The translations under genes and the position numbers were made by a program. A DNA stretch of 64,000 bases from Acidobacteriota bacterium (GTDB lineage Bacteria > Acidobacteriota > Thermoanaerobaculia > Multivoradales > J023): the NCBI GenBank assembly GCA_029263395.1, contig JAJCXO010000141.1:1-64000 (forward strand). The letters run 5' to 3'. Shown piece by piece: positions 54,724 to 63,182 of this stretch (its first letter is position 1; every line of letters begins with the position of its first letter). The notes below the pieces were generated by a model that made no database searches, had not been told where the DNA came from, and saw only the letters and a program-made list of their open reading frames with translations.

Positions 54724-57102
54724 ATGTCGACACCTGAACGCTTCCGATGGATCCGGAGCACCCTTCCGCTGCTCGCTCTAGTGGGCTTCGCCACTTGGCT
54801 GCCACCAGCTCTCGTCGACTCAGCCCTCGCAGGAAGCGTAGGCGGCGCTTGGGAGGCCCAGGGGCCAGGTCCCAACACGTTGGGCCAAGTCGAAGGCATC
54901 GAGGACGGCGAAGTGGTCGGCGCCATCAATACAGCGGCGGCACATCCAACCGACGTCAACACGCTTTACGCTGGAGCGGTGAACGGGGGTATCTGGCACA
55001 CCGACAACGCAACCGCAAGCAGTCCAACCTGGGCCCACCAAACCGACGCCCAAGGCTCACTGTCCATCGGTGCCCTGGAGTTCGATCCAACCGATGCCAC
55101 CCATCAAACCCTGGTTGCAGGTACTGGCCGGTACAGCAGCTTCGGTGTCGCCGGCTCTCGCACGGGCCTGCTCCGAACGACCAACGGTGGCGCCCTGTGG
55201 ACCAGCGTCGACGGCGGTGGCACGCTCGTCGGGCGGAATATTTCTGGAGTTGCACCCCGTGGCGCCACGATCGTCGTCTCGGTCAACGCCGCTGATTCGG
55301 GTGGGGTTTCCGCCACCGGCATCTTTCGCAGCGTCGACACCGGGGCTTCGTTTACCCAGATCAGTGACGGCGACGGCACGGCTAGCGGCCTGCCTGGCGG
55401 CGTCACCTACGATTTAGCGAGCGATCCGAGTGATCCGACGCGCTTGTTCACCGGTGTGACCCGTGCTGACAGTTTCGGAGGGTTGAACGGCCTTTACCGC
55501 AGCATCGACAGCGGCGCCACCTGGACCAAGATCAGCAACGCCGCAATCGACGCTCTGTTCTCCAATGCCACCAGCAACCTCGAGTTTGGTGTTGGACCTG
55601 CTGGCAGTGTCTTCGTCATCATCGTCAACAGCGGTACCGCTGCCGGTGTCTTCAGATCCGGTAACAGCGGCGATACCTGGACTGCGATGGATCTGCCGGG
55701 AACCAGCTCTTTCGGTATCCACCCCGGCTTCCAAGGCGGCCTCCACCTTTCGATCGCGGCGGACACCACCGATCCCAATATCGTTTATGTCGGCGGCGAT
55801 CGGCAGGCCTTTCCGAATCAGATCGGCGCTAGTGATTTTTCCGGCCGTCTGTTTCGCGGCGATGCCTCTTTGGCGCCCGGATCGCAATGGGTCCATCTCA
55901 CCCACTCCAACTCGCTTGGCCCCGCAGGCGGCGGCACGGCGTCGACCAGCGCGCCCCACGCCGACTCTCGCCAAATGGTCATCGACGCGGCAGGTGAGAT
56001 CATCGAAACCGACGACGGCGGGATTTATCGCCGAACCAGCCCGCAAGACAACACCGGGGATTGGTTTTCGATCAACGGCACGATTCAAACCACCGAGCTT
56101 CACGACTCCGCCTATGACGCCAACACCGACACCATCATCGGCGGAGCTCAAGATACCGGCACCCCATCTCAGCTTCTGCCCGAGATGGAAACATGGTTCA
56201 GCGTCTCGACCGCCGACGGTGGCGACGTGGTGGTGGACGACACCAGCAGTCCCGGTATGTCGGTGCGGTACTCGAGCTTCCAAAATCTCAGCAGCTTTCG
56301 CCGCCAAGTCTACGATTCGACGAACATGCTGGTGAGCCAGGTTTTCCCACCCTTGACTGTGCTCGATGGTGGCAATCCTCTGATCCGCCAATTTGTCACG
56401 CCCCTCGAACTCAACGCGGTGGATGCCACCCGTCTGATCATTGGCGGCAACAACTCGGTCTACGAATCCCTGGATCAAGGGGACACGATCCGCGAGATCG
56501 GACCCACGATCTCGGTCAACGGTAGCGGTAGAAATCCCATCGCCTACGGCGTTGCCGGCAATATGGGCCTGCTCTACATCGGCTCCGCCAGCTCGGTTTT
56601 TGTCCGGACGGCGTTGCCGCCGGCAGTGCTGACTTTGTCGGCGTCGTATCCCGGTACCAACACCGTCGCCGACATCACAATCGACCCGGACAGCCCGGCG
56701 ACCGCCTATGTCGTCGACACCTCTAGCGTTTACCAGACGCTGACTACCGGGGCTAGTTGGAGTGACATCACCGGCAACCTGGCGTCCTTTGACACCGGTA
56801 ACTTCCGGTCGGTGGCCTACATCAACGGCCCCGATGGCGACGCAGTCGTGGTTGGCACCAGCAAGGGTGTGTTCGTTGCTCTCGAGACCAACGGCTTCAG
56901 CACCTGGACAACTCTCGGTACCAACTTCCCAGTGGTGCCGGTTTATGACCTCGACTATCACACAGCCGGCGATCTGCTGGTGGCTGGCACCCTCGGTCGC
57001 GGCGCTTGGCGATTGAGCCCAACACTGGTCGACACCGGCCTGCTGTTTGCCGATGGCTTCGAGTCGGGTACAACCTCCGCCTGGTCGAACACAACACCGT
57101 GA
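54724..57102 (+). CDS. Large secreted BNR/VPS10-like beta-propeller protein
   Basis: 792 aa from the ATG at 54724 (AGGAGAGCCC upstream). Signal peptide, then many sialidase-like Asp-box and photosystem-stability-factor-like motifs (TLYAGAVNGGIWHTDN, GLLRTTNGGALWTSVDG, GLYRSIDSGATWTKIS, VFRSGNSGDTWTAMD, SVYQTLTTGASWSDITG), suggesting a double seven-bladed propeller. No catalytic Arg triad seen. The C-terminus is FADGFESGTTSAWSNTTP, a short DGFESGxxSxWS tail common on secreted proteins in these and some other bacteria. Likely surface-bound or secreted. Confidence 0.82.
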   Translation: MSTPERFRWIRSTLPLLALVGFATWLPPALVDSALAGSVGGAWEAQGPGPNTLGQVEGIEDGEVVGAINTAAAHPTDVNTLYAGAVNGGIWHTDNATASSPTWAHQTDAQGSLSIGALEFDPTDATHQTLVAGTGRYSSFGVAGSRTGLLRTTNGGALWTSVDGGGTLVGRNISGVAPRGATIVVSVNAADSGGVSATGIFRSVDTGASFTQISDGDGTASGLPGGVTYDLASDPSDPTRLFTGVTRADSFGGLNGLYRSIDSGATWTKISNAAIDALFSNATSNLEFGVGPAGSVFVIIVNSGTAAGVFRSGNSGDTWTAMDLPGTSSFGIHPGFQGGLHLSIAADTTDPNIVYVGGDRQAFPNQIGASDFSGRLFRGDASLAPGSQWVHLTHSNSLGPAGGGTASTSAPHADSRQMVIDAAGEIIETDDGGIYRRTSPQDNTGDWFSINGTIQTTELHDSAYDANTDTIIGGAQDTGTPSQLLPEMETWFSVSTADGGDVVVDDTSSPGMSVRYSSFQNLSSFRRQVYDSTNMLVSQVFPPLTVLDGGNPLIRQFVTPLELNAVDATRLIIGGNNSVYESLDQGDTIREIGPTISVNGSGRNPIAYGVAGNMGLLYIGSASSVFVRTALPPAVLTLSASYPGTNTVADITIDPDSPATAYVVDTSSVYQTLTTGASWSDITGNLASFDTGNFRSVAYINGPDGDAVVVGTSKGVFVALETNGFSTWTTLGTNFPVVPVYDLDYHTAGDLLVAGTLGRGAWRLSPTLVDTGLLFADGFESGTTSAWSNTTP

Positions 57103-57208
57103 AGCTCGGACGATGAAGAACCTCACCGCCAAAAACTCTGCCGTGAAATATCTTACCGATGGACGCATTGATTCTGGTTTTCCAGAGTTTGCAAGAAAGG
57201 ACCGCCCC

Positions 57209-58183
57209 ATGCATCGATCGATGAGCTTCCCACGGTTTCCCTTGCTCGTCTCCGTGCTGCTTCTGGCCCTCGCCTGCCCTAGCTGGGCGCAGCAACCTGG
57301 GACGCCCGTTAGCGTCGAGCTACGCCCCGGCGTGATCGTGGATACCCAGCAACAGATCGCCTATGTCGGCCAGCCCGACAGCACGATCGATGCGATCGAT
57401 CTGTCCCGGGGAAACGTCTTGTGGACGTCCGACGAAGCCGCGTGGCCGCTCTTGCTCGACGACGGGCAGCTGATCGCCCAAGCGGCACCCACCACTGGCG
57501 GCGAGCTGTTGATTGCGGTCCTCGATCCATCGCGGCGCGGAGATCTCCATTTTGCGGCCCAAATCGAGCTGCCGTCGGACGTCGAGAGTGTGGTCGATGA
57601 TCGCCTCGGCCAAAGCTTCACGGTGCAAGCCCGGCACGATCAAGAGCGTGTCCTGGTCACCTGGAGCGACTCGAAACGACCGGTCCAAGGGATGCAGATG
57701 CCCGAGTCGAGTACCGACGGAGTGCGCGAGTCCAACGGTGCCGCGCTGCTCGATATCACCCTGCAGCAGGTCACCCCAATTGCTGGCGACCTGGCTAACA
57801 CGCCAGGACCTAATGCTCCGAATCTGCCCCCAAACCAGCGTCTTCCAGGCCTCGGCGAGACACAGTTTCGCTCGGCCGATGGTCGCCACGTCATGATCAG
57901 TCGTCGGATCGCTGACGATCGGGTTGAAGCCAAATACCAATGGACCCTCTATGCCTATCCGAGCGGCGAGCAGGTCGGCACGGCCCACCAGATCGTGTCC
58001 TACTCCCCCTTCTTGGTCGCCGGCTCGCAGCTTGTAGTCGAATCGCGTCCGTCGATTCAGCGCCGCGGTGACCGACTGGTCGATTTCCCGCTCGAACTGC
58101 GCGCCCATGACCTAGCCAACGGGTCCGAGACCTGGCGTCACCCGGTCCGCGACACCACCTACCGTGGCCCGTTTCCTCCATAG
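57209..58183 (+). CDS. Exported PQQ-like beta-propeller protein
   Basis: 324 aa from the ATG at 57209, after AAGGA; the longer frame overlaps the previous gene. Signal peptide ends near CPSWAQQ. Repeats with a PQQ-quinoprotein look (QQIAYVGQPDSTIDAIDLSRGNVLWTSD; DLANGSETWRHPVRD) suggest a propeller, though with few complete motifs. The last motif is followed at once by a stop, so the C-terminus may be truncated. A 59-bp piece of this gene (57863-57922) is repeated at 63224-63282. Confidence 0.7.
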   Translation: MHRSMSFPRFPLLVSVLLLALACPSWAQQPGTPVSVELRPGVIVDTQQQIAYVGQPDSTIDAIDLSRGNVLWTSDEAAWPLLLDDGQLIAQAAPTTGGELLIAVLDPSRRGDLHFAAQIELPSDVESVVDDRLGQSFTVQARHDQERVLVTWSDSKRPVQGMQMPESSTDGVRESNGAALLDITLQQVTPIAGDLANTPGPNAPNLPPNQRLPGLGETQFRSADGRHVMISRRIADDRVEAKYQWTLYAYPSGEQVGTAHQIVSYSPFLVAGSQLVVESRPSIQRRGDRLVDFPLELRAHDLANGSETWRHPVRDTTYRGPFPP

Positions 58184-58228
58184 TTGGATCGTGCACCTTC
58201 GTCCACGGGCCTTTGGGCCGGAGGTTCC

Positions 58229-58312
58229 GGACCGTCCGTCAAGCTTTGGAGGAAATGCCATTGAGCTGACGGACCGTCCGGCAAGCCTTGGGGAAAACAT
58301 CCAAGGCTTGCT
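58229..58312. repeat. 42-bp tandem repeat C (two copies)
   Basis: GGACCGTCCGTCAAGCTTTGG at 58229 and GGACCGTCCGGCAAGCCTTGG at 58271, exactly 42 bp apart; a weaker third unit may precede at 58187. It lies 60 bp before a transposase remnant. Confidence 0.75.
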
Positions 58313-58339
58313 GAGAATTCAGCGTTCTTCGGATTGGCT

Positions 58340-58371
58340 GGCACTTTAGTAGCTCGGCACTTTAGTAGCTC
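58340..58371. repeat. 16-bp perfect tandem duplication
   Basis: GGCACTTTAGTAGCTC at 58340-58355 repeated at 58356-58371, abutting the 5' edge of the transposase remnant. It may mark a repair or insertion junction. Confidence 0.85.
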
Positions 58372-58373
58372 GG

Positions 58374-58490
58374 TGTCACGCCGCCAGCAAGACGATGCGA
58401 GGCCGAATGAAACTGGCCTACCGCACCTTCGTCGAGATGTTTGGCGAGGCACATCCGTTCGTCGGTCGTGGCCAGCTTCTCATAGCCTAG
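58374..58490 (+). pseudogene. Remnant of a RAYT-type transposase
   Basis: The DNA from TGTCACGCCGCCAG onward aligns with 554-633 inside the first gene of the window. The encoded CHAASKTMRGRMKLAYRTFV matches CHAASRETRDRMKLAYRAFV with the frame kept for about 35 codons, to a TAG near 58490. Nothing else of the gene is left, so this is a decayed fragment. Confidence 0.75.
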
Positions 58491-58499
58491 CGACCTTCC

Positions 58500-59003
58500 C
58501 TAATAGGCGTTTGGTGTTCGTGGTAGGCCTAGATCGCACTCCTCTTCAACCGAACCACCTGCAGGCTGGTTCCTGATCTTCGGGTCGCACACATACGTAT
58601 TCCCATCGAGTTCCCATTCCACAATGTAGAGGTAAAAGGCGTTGTAATCAGCGTTGTCGATCACCGTCATTGTAGGTCCTGGCTGGAACGGTGTCGTTGC
58701 ATATGAAACGTTTTGGCCAACGACTCCCGGCTGACTTGCCGGAGCGTTCGCGGGTTTGGCCCAAGCCGAGAGTCCAAGTACACCAGCGTGCGTCCTCCAT
58801 ATCGACGCGTAGCGGAAGGCTGTGAACACAGCCTCGGTGTTGCTGTCTCCCGCAAAGCTGAACTGGATTTCAGTCCCCGGTTCCGTGATCAGGATCGGGT
58901 CCGTACCTTGGGGCCCCGTTACTAGTGCACCTTGCACCTCACCGCATCCGCCGGAAGGGTCCCTATTAACGGTAATGTCGATGGTGACTGATATTGGAGT
59001 CAT
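58500..59003 (-). CDS. 167-aa protein of unknown function
   Basis: Starts at the ATG at 59003, which has an excellent ribosome-binding site (AAGAGGAG, 7 bp spacing). No signal peptide. The sequence is beta-rich: VTIDITVNRDPSG, ILITEPGTEIQFSFAGD, then FYLYIVEWELDGNTYVCDPKIRNQP and an acidic end with three Cys in all. The WELDGNTYVCDPKI segment recalls small inclusion-body/AidA-like beta proteins, but I cannot place it. It lies 45 bp after the minus-strand kinase gene and is probably co-transcribed with the second sigma-kinase operon. Confidence 0.65.
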   Translation of the reverse strand: MTPISVTIDITVNRDPSGGCGEVQGALVTGPQGTDPILITEPGTEIQFSFAGDSNTEAVFTAFRYASIWRTHAGVLGLSAWAKPANAPASQPGVVGQNVSYATTPFQPGPTMTVIDNADYNAFYLYIVEWELDGNTYVCDPKIRNQPAGGSVEEECDLGLPRTPNAY

Positions 59004-59048
59004 CTTGAATCTCCTCTTGAGAGACGAGACTGGCTGAATTGCCAGCAA

Positions 59049-61676
59049 TTACCAAATAGAGCGATAACCGAGAGTAACAAGGGCCATGGCCGCCGCCTCG
59101 GACTCACCCGCGCGGCCGACATGGCCAAGAGCGCGCGACCAGGGATCGAGCAGGTCCGGGGAACTCGAGCCGTCGACCGGTTCAGCCAGGAGCTGCAACA
59201 CCCGGTTCCATGAAAGCAGGGCCGCACTCCCGTCCCCGCCAGCCTGCTGCAACTCACCCGCGATGACCAGAGTCGTCGCCAGCTCACCGAGCAACTCAAA
59301 GTCGCGCGTCGCTTCGGCGTGCAGTGCTTCGTTGAGCTCGACGGCTCGGCCAATCGCTGGCAACGCCACTTCCAGATGTCCCTCCGCACGCTGAAGTCTG
59401 GCAGCCAAGCGGTTAGCGAAAGCGAGGCCGCGGCGGGACAAACGGTCGCCGGGCCCCTCGGCAACCAGCTCCTCGAGGACGGCTGTCGCGGCAGCCAGCT
59501 GATCCCACACCCTGCTGGCTCCATGGTCGGCAGCGAGGGGTTTCGCCTGTGCTATCCGGACGCTTGCCAGAGCTCGCAACCACTCGCGATTAGTCGGATC
59601 GGAACTCACTAGGCTCTCAAGCGTGTCGGTAGCCCGTTGATAGATTTCGATGCTCGCCCCGCGATATCCGCGAATGACCGCAATGTCGCCTTCGAAGACC
59701 ATCGCCTGTGCCCACCAGAATCGCCGGGTGGCGTTGTCGGGATCTGCCTCGACCAAGGTCGCGCGCTGCGCCGTGCTTTCGCTGAAGTACTCATGCGAAC
59801 GCTCGAGCAGACCCCGCCTTCGCGTGGTCGTGCCCAGCCAGGAGCAGGCGTCTGCGAGGTCCTCAACCAGAGTTAAGTCCTTGGGATTGCGCTCGATCAG
59901 CCGCCGCAATACCTCAATCTCTTCGACAAAGCCAGCCTCGGCGACTGCAAGGTTGCCGACTTCAAGGTCCAGCACGGCAAGGTTGTGGTGGCTATAGGCG
60001 GACTCGAGCACCCAGTCGTCGCGGGTGGCGTCGAGTTCCAGTAGCGCCTCGCTAGTGTCGCGATAGCGCCCCAGCCACTGCTGAGCCTGGTCGCCCTCGA
60101 GCCGCCGCCAGTGGACGTAGCCGACCCAATACTCGGCCTGCCCGCGATCAAAAAGGACGTCACCATCTTCCGGTTTGCGGACGACCAGTGCGGCGCTGCG
60201 GCGGTAGGCCTCCTCGAACGAGGCTAGCGCCTCATCGTAACGATTTTGCGAGAGCCGCACCTCGCCGATCTGAGTCAGCGCCTTGGCGTGACTGAGAAGC
60301 TCGTCGTCCGAGAGTTCGGCCTCGGTTACCGATGCGAAGTACGACTCCGCCTTGTCACCGATCTCGTCAAGGATGTCGAGCCGTCCCAAAGGCGCGAGAT
60401 TCGTCCTCAGATCGCCCAGCATGTAGCTAATCAAGCCTTCCGCCTGCGAACGCCGCTGGTCGGCGACCGTTCGCTCTCGCCGCAGATCGAGGGTGTACTT
60501 GAGACCTCCGAGTGCGAAGATGGCGATCAGCGTCGCTGCTGCTGCACGTTTCAGCCGCCGTTTCGGCTTGTCCCGAATCCACCGCAGCCGATCGACGACC
60601 GCCGGCGCGGTCGGTCGGGTTCGAGCCTGCGTCGCGGTCAGTGATTCGATGAGGGCTGCGACATGGCGGTCGACGTTTAACACCGGTCGTGTGGCGCCGT
60701 GGCGTGCGGCATCTACGAGCTCGCCCAGCTTCAACTCAGGATCGTAGGGTGGCTTACCGGTGAACAGCTCCTGCGCCAGGAGGCCAAACGAGTACATGTC
60801 ACTAGCGGCGGAGGCTGGCCGACCCTCGATCTGCTCCGGGCTCATCGCCGCCGGGGTGCCGGCCACCAGCCCATTGGCGGTACGAAACTGCACGGAGCGG
60901 TCGAGCCCACCAGTCTCGGGGGCCGACGCTGCGAGGTCCCCTACCGCTCCCAGGCTGCCCTCGACCTCCTCAGGCTCCACCGGTCTAGCCAGACCGAAGT
61001 CGAGAATCTTCGCCGTGCCGCTGGCGGTGAGCACGACGTTCGACAACTTGAGGTCTCGATGAGCAACGCCCTCGGCGTGGGCGGCGGCCAGCGCGTCGGC
61101 GACCTGCTCAGCAATCGACAGGGCTTCGGCGCTAGACAACCCCTCCGTCACCGCCTTTCGAAGGCTCCGACCCTGGATCAGTTCCAGGACCAAAATATCT
61201 TCTTCCTCGCCCCGCAGATAGTCGTAGATGCGGCAAATATTGGGATGGTCGAGGCTCGACAACATCCGCGCCTCGCGCAGGAAGCGACGGCGGGCGGTCT
61301 CGTTCATCCTCTGGTCATAGCGGATTGCCTTGAGCGCCACCTCACGACGCAGGACCGTGTCGACGCCGGCATAAACCTCGCCCATACCGCCGCGGCCGAT
61401 CCGTTCACCGACTTCGAACTGGGCGATCCGGGTGCCGCTCAACGAGGGGCTTGTCTCTTCGTCCGGCGGCCACGACTCGGGCAGCCCACCCGCAAACGGC
61501 GACAGATCGAGCAGCCCCGAACCTTCCCGATCGGCCTTCAGGAGTCTTTGCACCTCGTGGCCGATCTCGGCATCTTCCGCGGACAACGCGGCCAGAAACT
61601 CCTCAACCTCGTGCGGTGGCAGATCACAGACATCTGCGAACACCTCCATCACCCGATGGAAGCGCTCAGCGTCCAA
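59049..61676 (-). CDS. Ser/Thr protein kinase with TPR-like C-terminus (second module)
   Basis: About 875 aa from a TTG at 61676 that overlaps the sigma stop by 11 bp and restores the usual LDAERFHRVMEVFADVCDLPP opening; ATG 61649 is an alternative. Kinase domain near 85-345: GRGGMGEVY, VALK, HRDLKLSN, DFG, SPEQ. A hydrophobic segment (AAAATLIAIFALGGLKYTL near 385) and about 450 residues of TPR-like helices follow, opening with LISYMLGDLRTNLAPLGRLD. Domain plan equals the first module at 1.5-4.1 kb, but the sensor part differs. Confidence 0.86.
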   Translation of the reverse strand: MDAERFHRVMEVFADVCDLPPHEVEEFLAALSAEDAEIGHEVQRLLKADREGSGLLDLSPFAGGLPESWPPDEETSPSLSGTRIAQFEVGERIGRGGMGEVYAGVDTVLRREVALKAIRYDQRMNETARRRFLREARMLSSLDHPNICRIYDYLRGEEEDILVLELIQGRSLRKAVTEGLSSAEALSIAEQVADALAAAHAEGVAHRDLKLSNVVLTASGTAKILDFGLARPVEPEEVEGSLGAVGDLAASAPETGGLDRSVQFRTANGLVAGTPAAMSPEQIEGRPASAASDMYSFGLLAQELFTGKPPYDPELKLGELVDAARHGATRPVLNVDRHVAALIESLTATQARTRPTAPAVVDRLRWIRDKPKRRLKRAAAATLIAIFALGGLKYTLDLRRERTVADQRRSQAEGLISYMLGDLRTNLAPLGRLDILDEIGDKAESYFASVTEAELSDDELLSHAKALTQIGEVRLSQNRYDEALASFEEAYRRSAALVVRKPEDGDVLFDRGQAEYWVGYVHWRRLEGDQAQQWLGRYRDTSEALLELDATRDDWVLESAYSHHNLAVLDLEVGNLAVAEAGFVEEIEVLRRLIERNPKDLTLVEDLADACSWLGTTTRRRGLLERSHEYFSESTAQRATLVEADPDNATRRFWWAQAMVFEGDIAVIRGYRGASIEIYQRATDTLESLVSSDPTNREWLRALASVRIAQAKPLAADHGASRVWDQLAAATAVLEELVAEGPGDRLSRRGLAFANRLAARLQRAEGHLEVALPAIGRAVELNEALHAEATRDFELLGELATTLVIAGELQQAGGDGSAALLSWNRVLQLLAEPVDGSSSPDLLDPWSRALGHVGRAGESEAAAMALVTLGYRSIW

Positions 61677-62265
61677 CGCCCTCGCCAGCCTCCGCGGACT
61701 CAACTGCCGGCCCGAGCTCGGCCAGCAGCCAGGCGCGTGCCGAGCGCCAGTCACGCTTGACGGTCCGCGACGACACATCGAGGAGCTCAGCCACCTCTGC
61801 GATCCCGAGGCCGGTGAAGTAGCGCAGCTCGACTACCTGGAGCAGGCGCTCGTCGAGGGTGCCCAGTCGGGTGAGCGCCTCGTCGAGGGCCAGCAGTTCG
61901 ACGTTGATACCCGGGATCACAATCTGATCGTCCAGGAGTTGGTTCTTCTGCCCCGAGCCACGTTTGGCGGCAACGACACCGCGTCCATGATCGACGAGAA
62001 CGTGACGCATAGCGCGCGCGGCGACGCGGAAGAAATGGGAGCGATCGGCCCAGCTTACCGGCGCCCCGTTGGTCAGGCGCAGAAACGCCTCGTGCACCAG
62101 GGCCGTAGGCTGCAAGGTGTGGTCGGTACGCTCGCGGCGCATGTAGGCGCCCGCCAGTTGACGAAGCTCGGCATAAACGACCGCAAGAAGCTCATCACGA
62201 GCCGCGGCGTCACCATCGGCCCAGCGGGCGAGAAGACCGGTTAGCTCTTTGGAAGGCTCCGGCAT
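61666..62265 (-). CDS. ECF-type sigma factor, kinase-linked (second module)
   Basis: 199 aa. Region 2: ELTGLLARWADGDAAARDELL, LVHEAFLRL, HFFRVAARAMRHVLVDHGR. Region 4: LDERLLQVVELRYFTGLGIAEVAELLDVSSRTVKRDWRSARAWL. Same subfamily as the sigma at 4.1-4.8 kb. No anti-sigma is adjacent; the overlapping downstream kinase is the likely controller. A minus-strand TATAAT at 62349-62344 lies about 80 bp upstream. Confidence 0.87.
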   Translation of the reverse strand: MPEPSKELTGLLARWADGDAAARDELLAVVYAELRQLAGAYMRRERTDHTLQPTALVHEAFLRLTNGAPVSWADRSHFFRVAARAMRHVLVDHGRGVVAAKRGSGQKNQLLDDQIVIPGINVELLALDEALTRLGTLDERLLQVVELRYFTGLGIAEVAELLDVSSRTVKRDWRSARAWLLAELGPAVESAEAGEGVGR

Positions 62266-62334
62266 TGCATTTCACCGCGAACGGTCAACCGAACCTCTTA
62301 GCTCAGTCTACGCTCCCATATTTGTTTAGAAAAT

Positions 62335-62370
62335 CTGAACTGCATTATAGCGCTGAACTGCATTACAGCA
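62335..62370. repeat. 18-bp tandem repeat over a putative -10 box
   Basis: CTGAACTGCATTATAGCG followed directly by CTGAACTGCATTACAGCA. On the minus strand the first unit contains a perfect TATAAT (62349-62344) suited to the sigma-kinase operon; on the plus strand TATAGC with TTGTTT 18 bp upstream could serve the 26-aa gene. Two repeated units at a divergent promoter suggest regulator half-sites. Confidence 0.5.
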
Positions 62371-62566
62371 CGACATCAGAGCCGGGCAACAGCCGAATCG
62401 CCTTGTCCGCCGAAGGCTCGAGTCGGCCAGCCCCCGACCAACTCGCCAAGAATCTCAGGATCCCGTGTCCCCTCTCTCGGCTCGACCGCGCTCTTCAGGG
62501 CATGAGGCGGCAAGCGTCTCACAACCAGCCGGCGCCCCATTCGTCAAACCGAAAGAGGAGTACACG

Positions 62567-62647
62567 ATGAGAGAACAAACGAGGCAAAAGAACGGTAGGA
62601 AGGATCCGAAGAACACGAAAATGCAGGCGCCGGCCATGCCGTCTTAG
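62567..62647 (+). CDS. 26-aa putative peptide
   Basis: MREQTRQKNGRKDPKNTKMQ followed by APAMPS and TAG. AGAGGAG lies 6 bp before the ATG, a stronger site than most genes here have. Very basic N-terminal two thirds, no Cys, no hydrophobic stretch. It points away from the second sigma gene and precedes the 121-aa gene by 150 bp. Might be a regulatory or modified peptide; the short length leaves chance occurrence possible. Confidence 0.4.
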   Translation: MREQTRQKNGRKDPKNTKMQAPAMPS

Positions 62648-62748
62648 GGACAGTGGATTGACACGATACCGAGCTCCGCCATGGCCTTCGGGCAAGAACG
62701 AGCAGTTCCAGGTCAATTCAGAACTAGTAAAAGCCGATCGTACTGAAG

Positions 62749-62771
62749 CCCGGGCAGAGAGTCTCTGCCGG
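62749..62771 (+). promoter_or_regulatory. Leader hairpin before the 121-aa gene
   Basis: CCGGGCAGAGA and TCTCTGCCGG pair over ten bases with one bulged G and a minimal loop, ending about 10 bp before the ribosome-binding site AAGGAG. Its arms share CCGGCAGA/TCTGCCGG with the larger hairpin after the gene. Confidence 0.55.
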
Positions 62772-62794
62772 AAAACAACTCAAGGAGAATGAAG

Positions 62795-63160
62795 ATGTCA
62801 ATGTCAGCCTCAACCAAAATCGTCAACGACACCGGTTCCGAAATCATGTTCAGCTCGGTATCCAAAGTGAACGACGACCAAACTTGGGATGTGACTCCTT
62901 CGGTGGGAACTCACATCAAGAACGGAGACAATTGTCTGATAGCGATGGGTAACTCTTCTGTTCCGTTCGCTCCCAAAGGAGTCGGTTTTAAGGCCGACTT
63001 TGTCTGCCAGTCCAATTTCCAGGCCGGATCAATACACCTCGATGATCCTGCTGTTGGTAAACATGAGTTCAAGTTCTATAACAAGGAAGTGTTTCACTTC
63101 CATACAACAAACCCGTCGGGAAACACCTACGTCGTGACGGTTTCCCTGCATAGCAGCTGA
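62795..63160 (+). CDS. 121-aa beta-rich protein, aegerolysin-like in appearance
   Basis: The ATG at 62795 is preferred because AAGGAG is 7 bp upstream; the ATG at 62789 is too close. No signal peptide. Sequence STKIVNDTGSEIMFSSVSK, then WDVTPSVGTHIKNGDNCLIAMGNS, one Cys pair in all, and a final VFHFHTTNPSGNTYVVTVSL. The small all-beta, signal-less form with a conserved-looking N-terminal VNDTG resembles aegerolysin or similar lipid-binding proteins, but this is only a guess. Flanked by two hairpins with related arms; probably monocistronic. Confidence 0.6.
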   Translation: MSMSASTKIVNDTGSEIMFSSVSKVNDDQTWDVTPSVGTHIKNGDNCLIAMGNSSVPFAPKGVGFKADFVCQSNFQAGSIHLDDPAVGKHEFKFYNKEVFHFHTTNPSGNTYVVTVSLHSS

Positions 63161-63182
63161 TAAAGAGAGATTGGATCGACTG

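Noticed and set aside
55414-57210. 598-codon open frame antisense to the BNR-like gene
   Set aside because: High GC makes long antisense frames common; the plus-strand gene has a signal peptide, repeats and a ribosome-binding site, while the antisense product has no recognisable motif.
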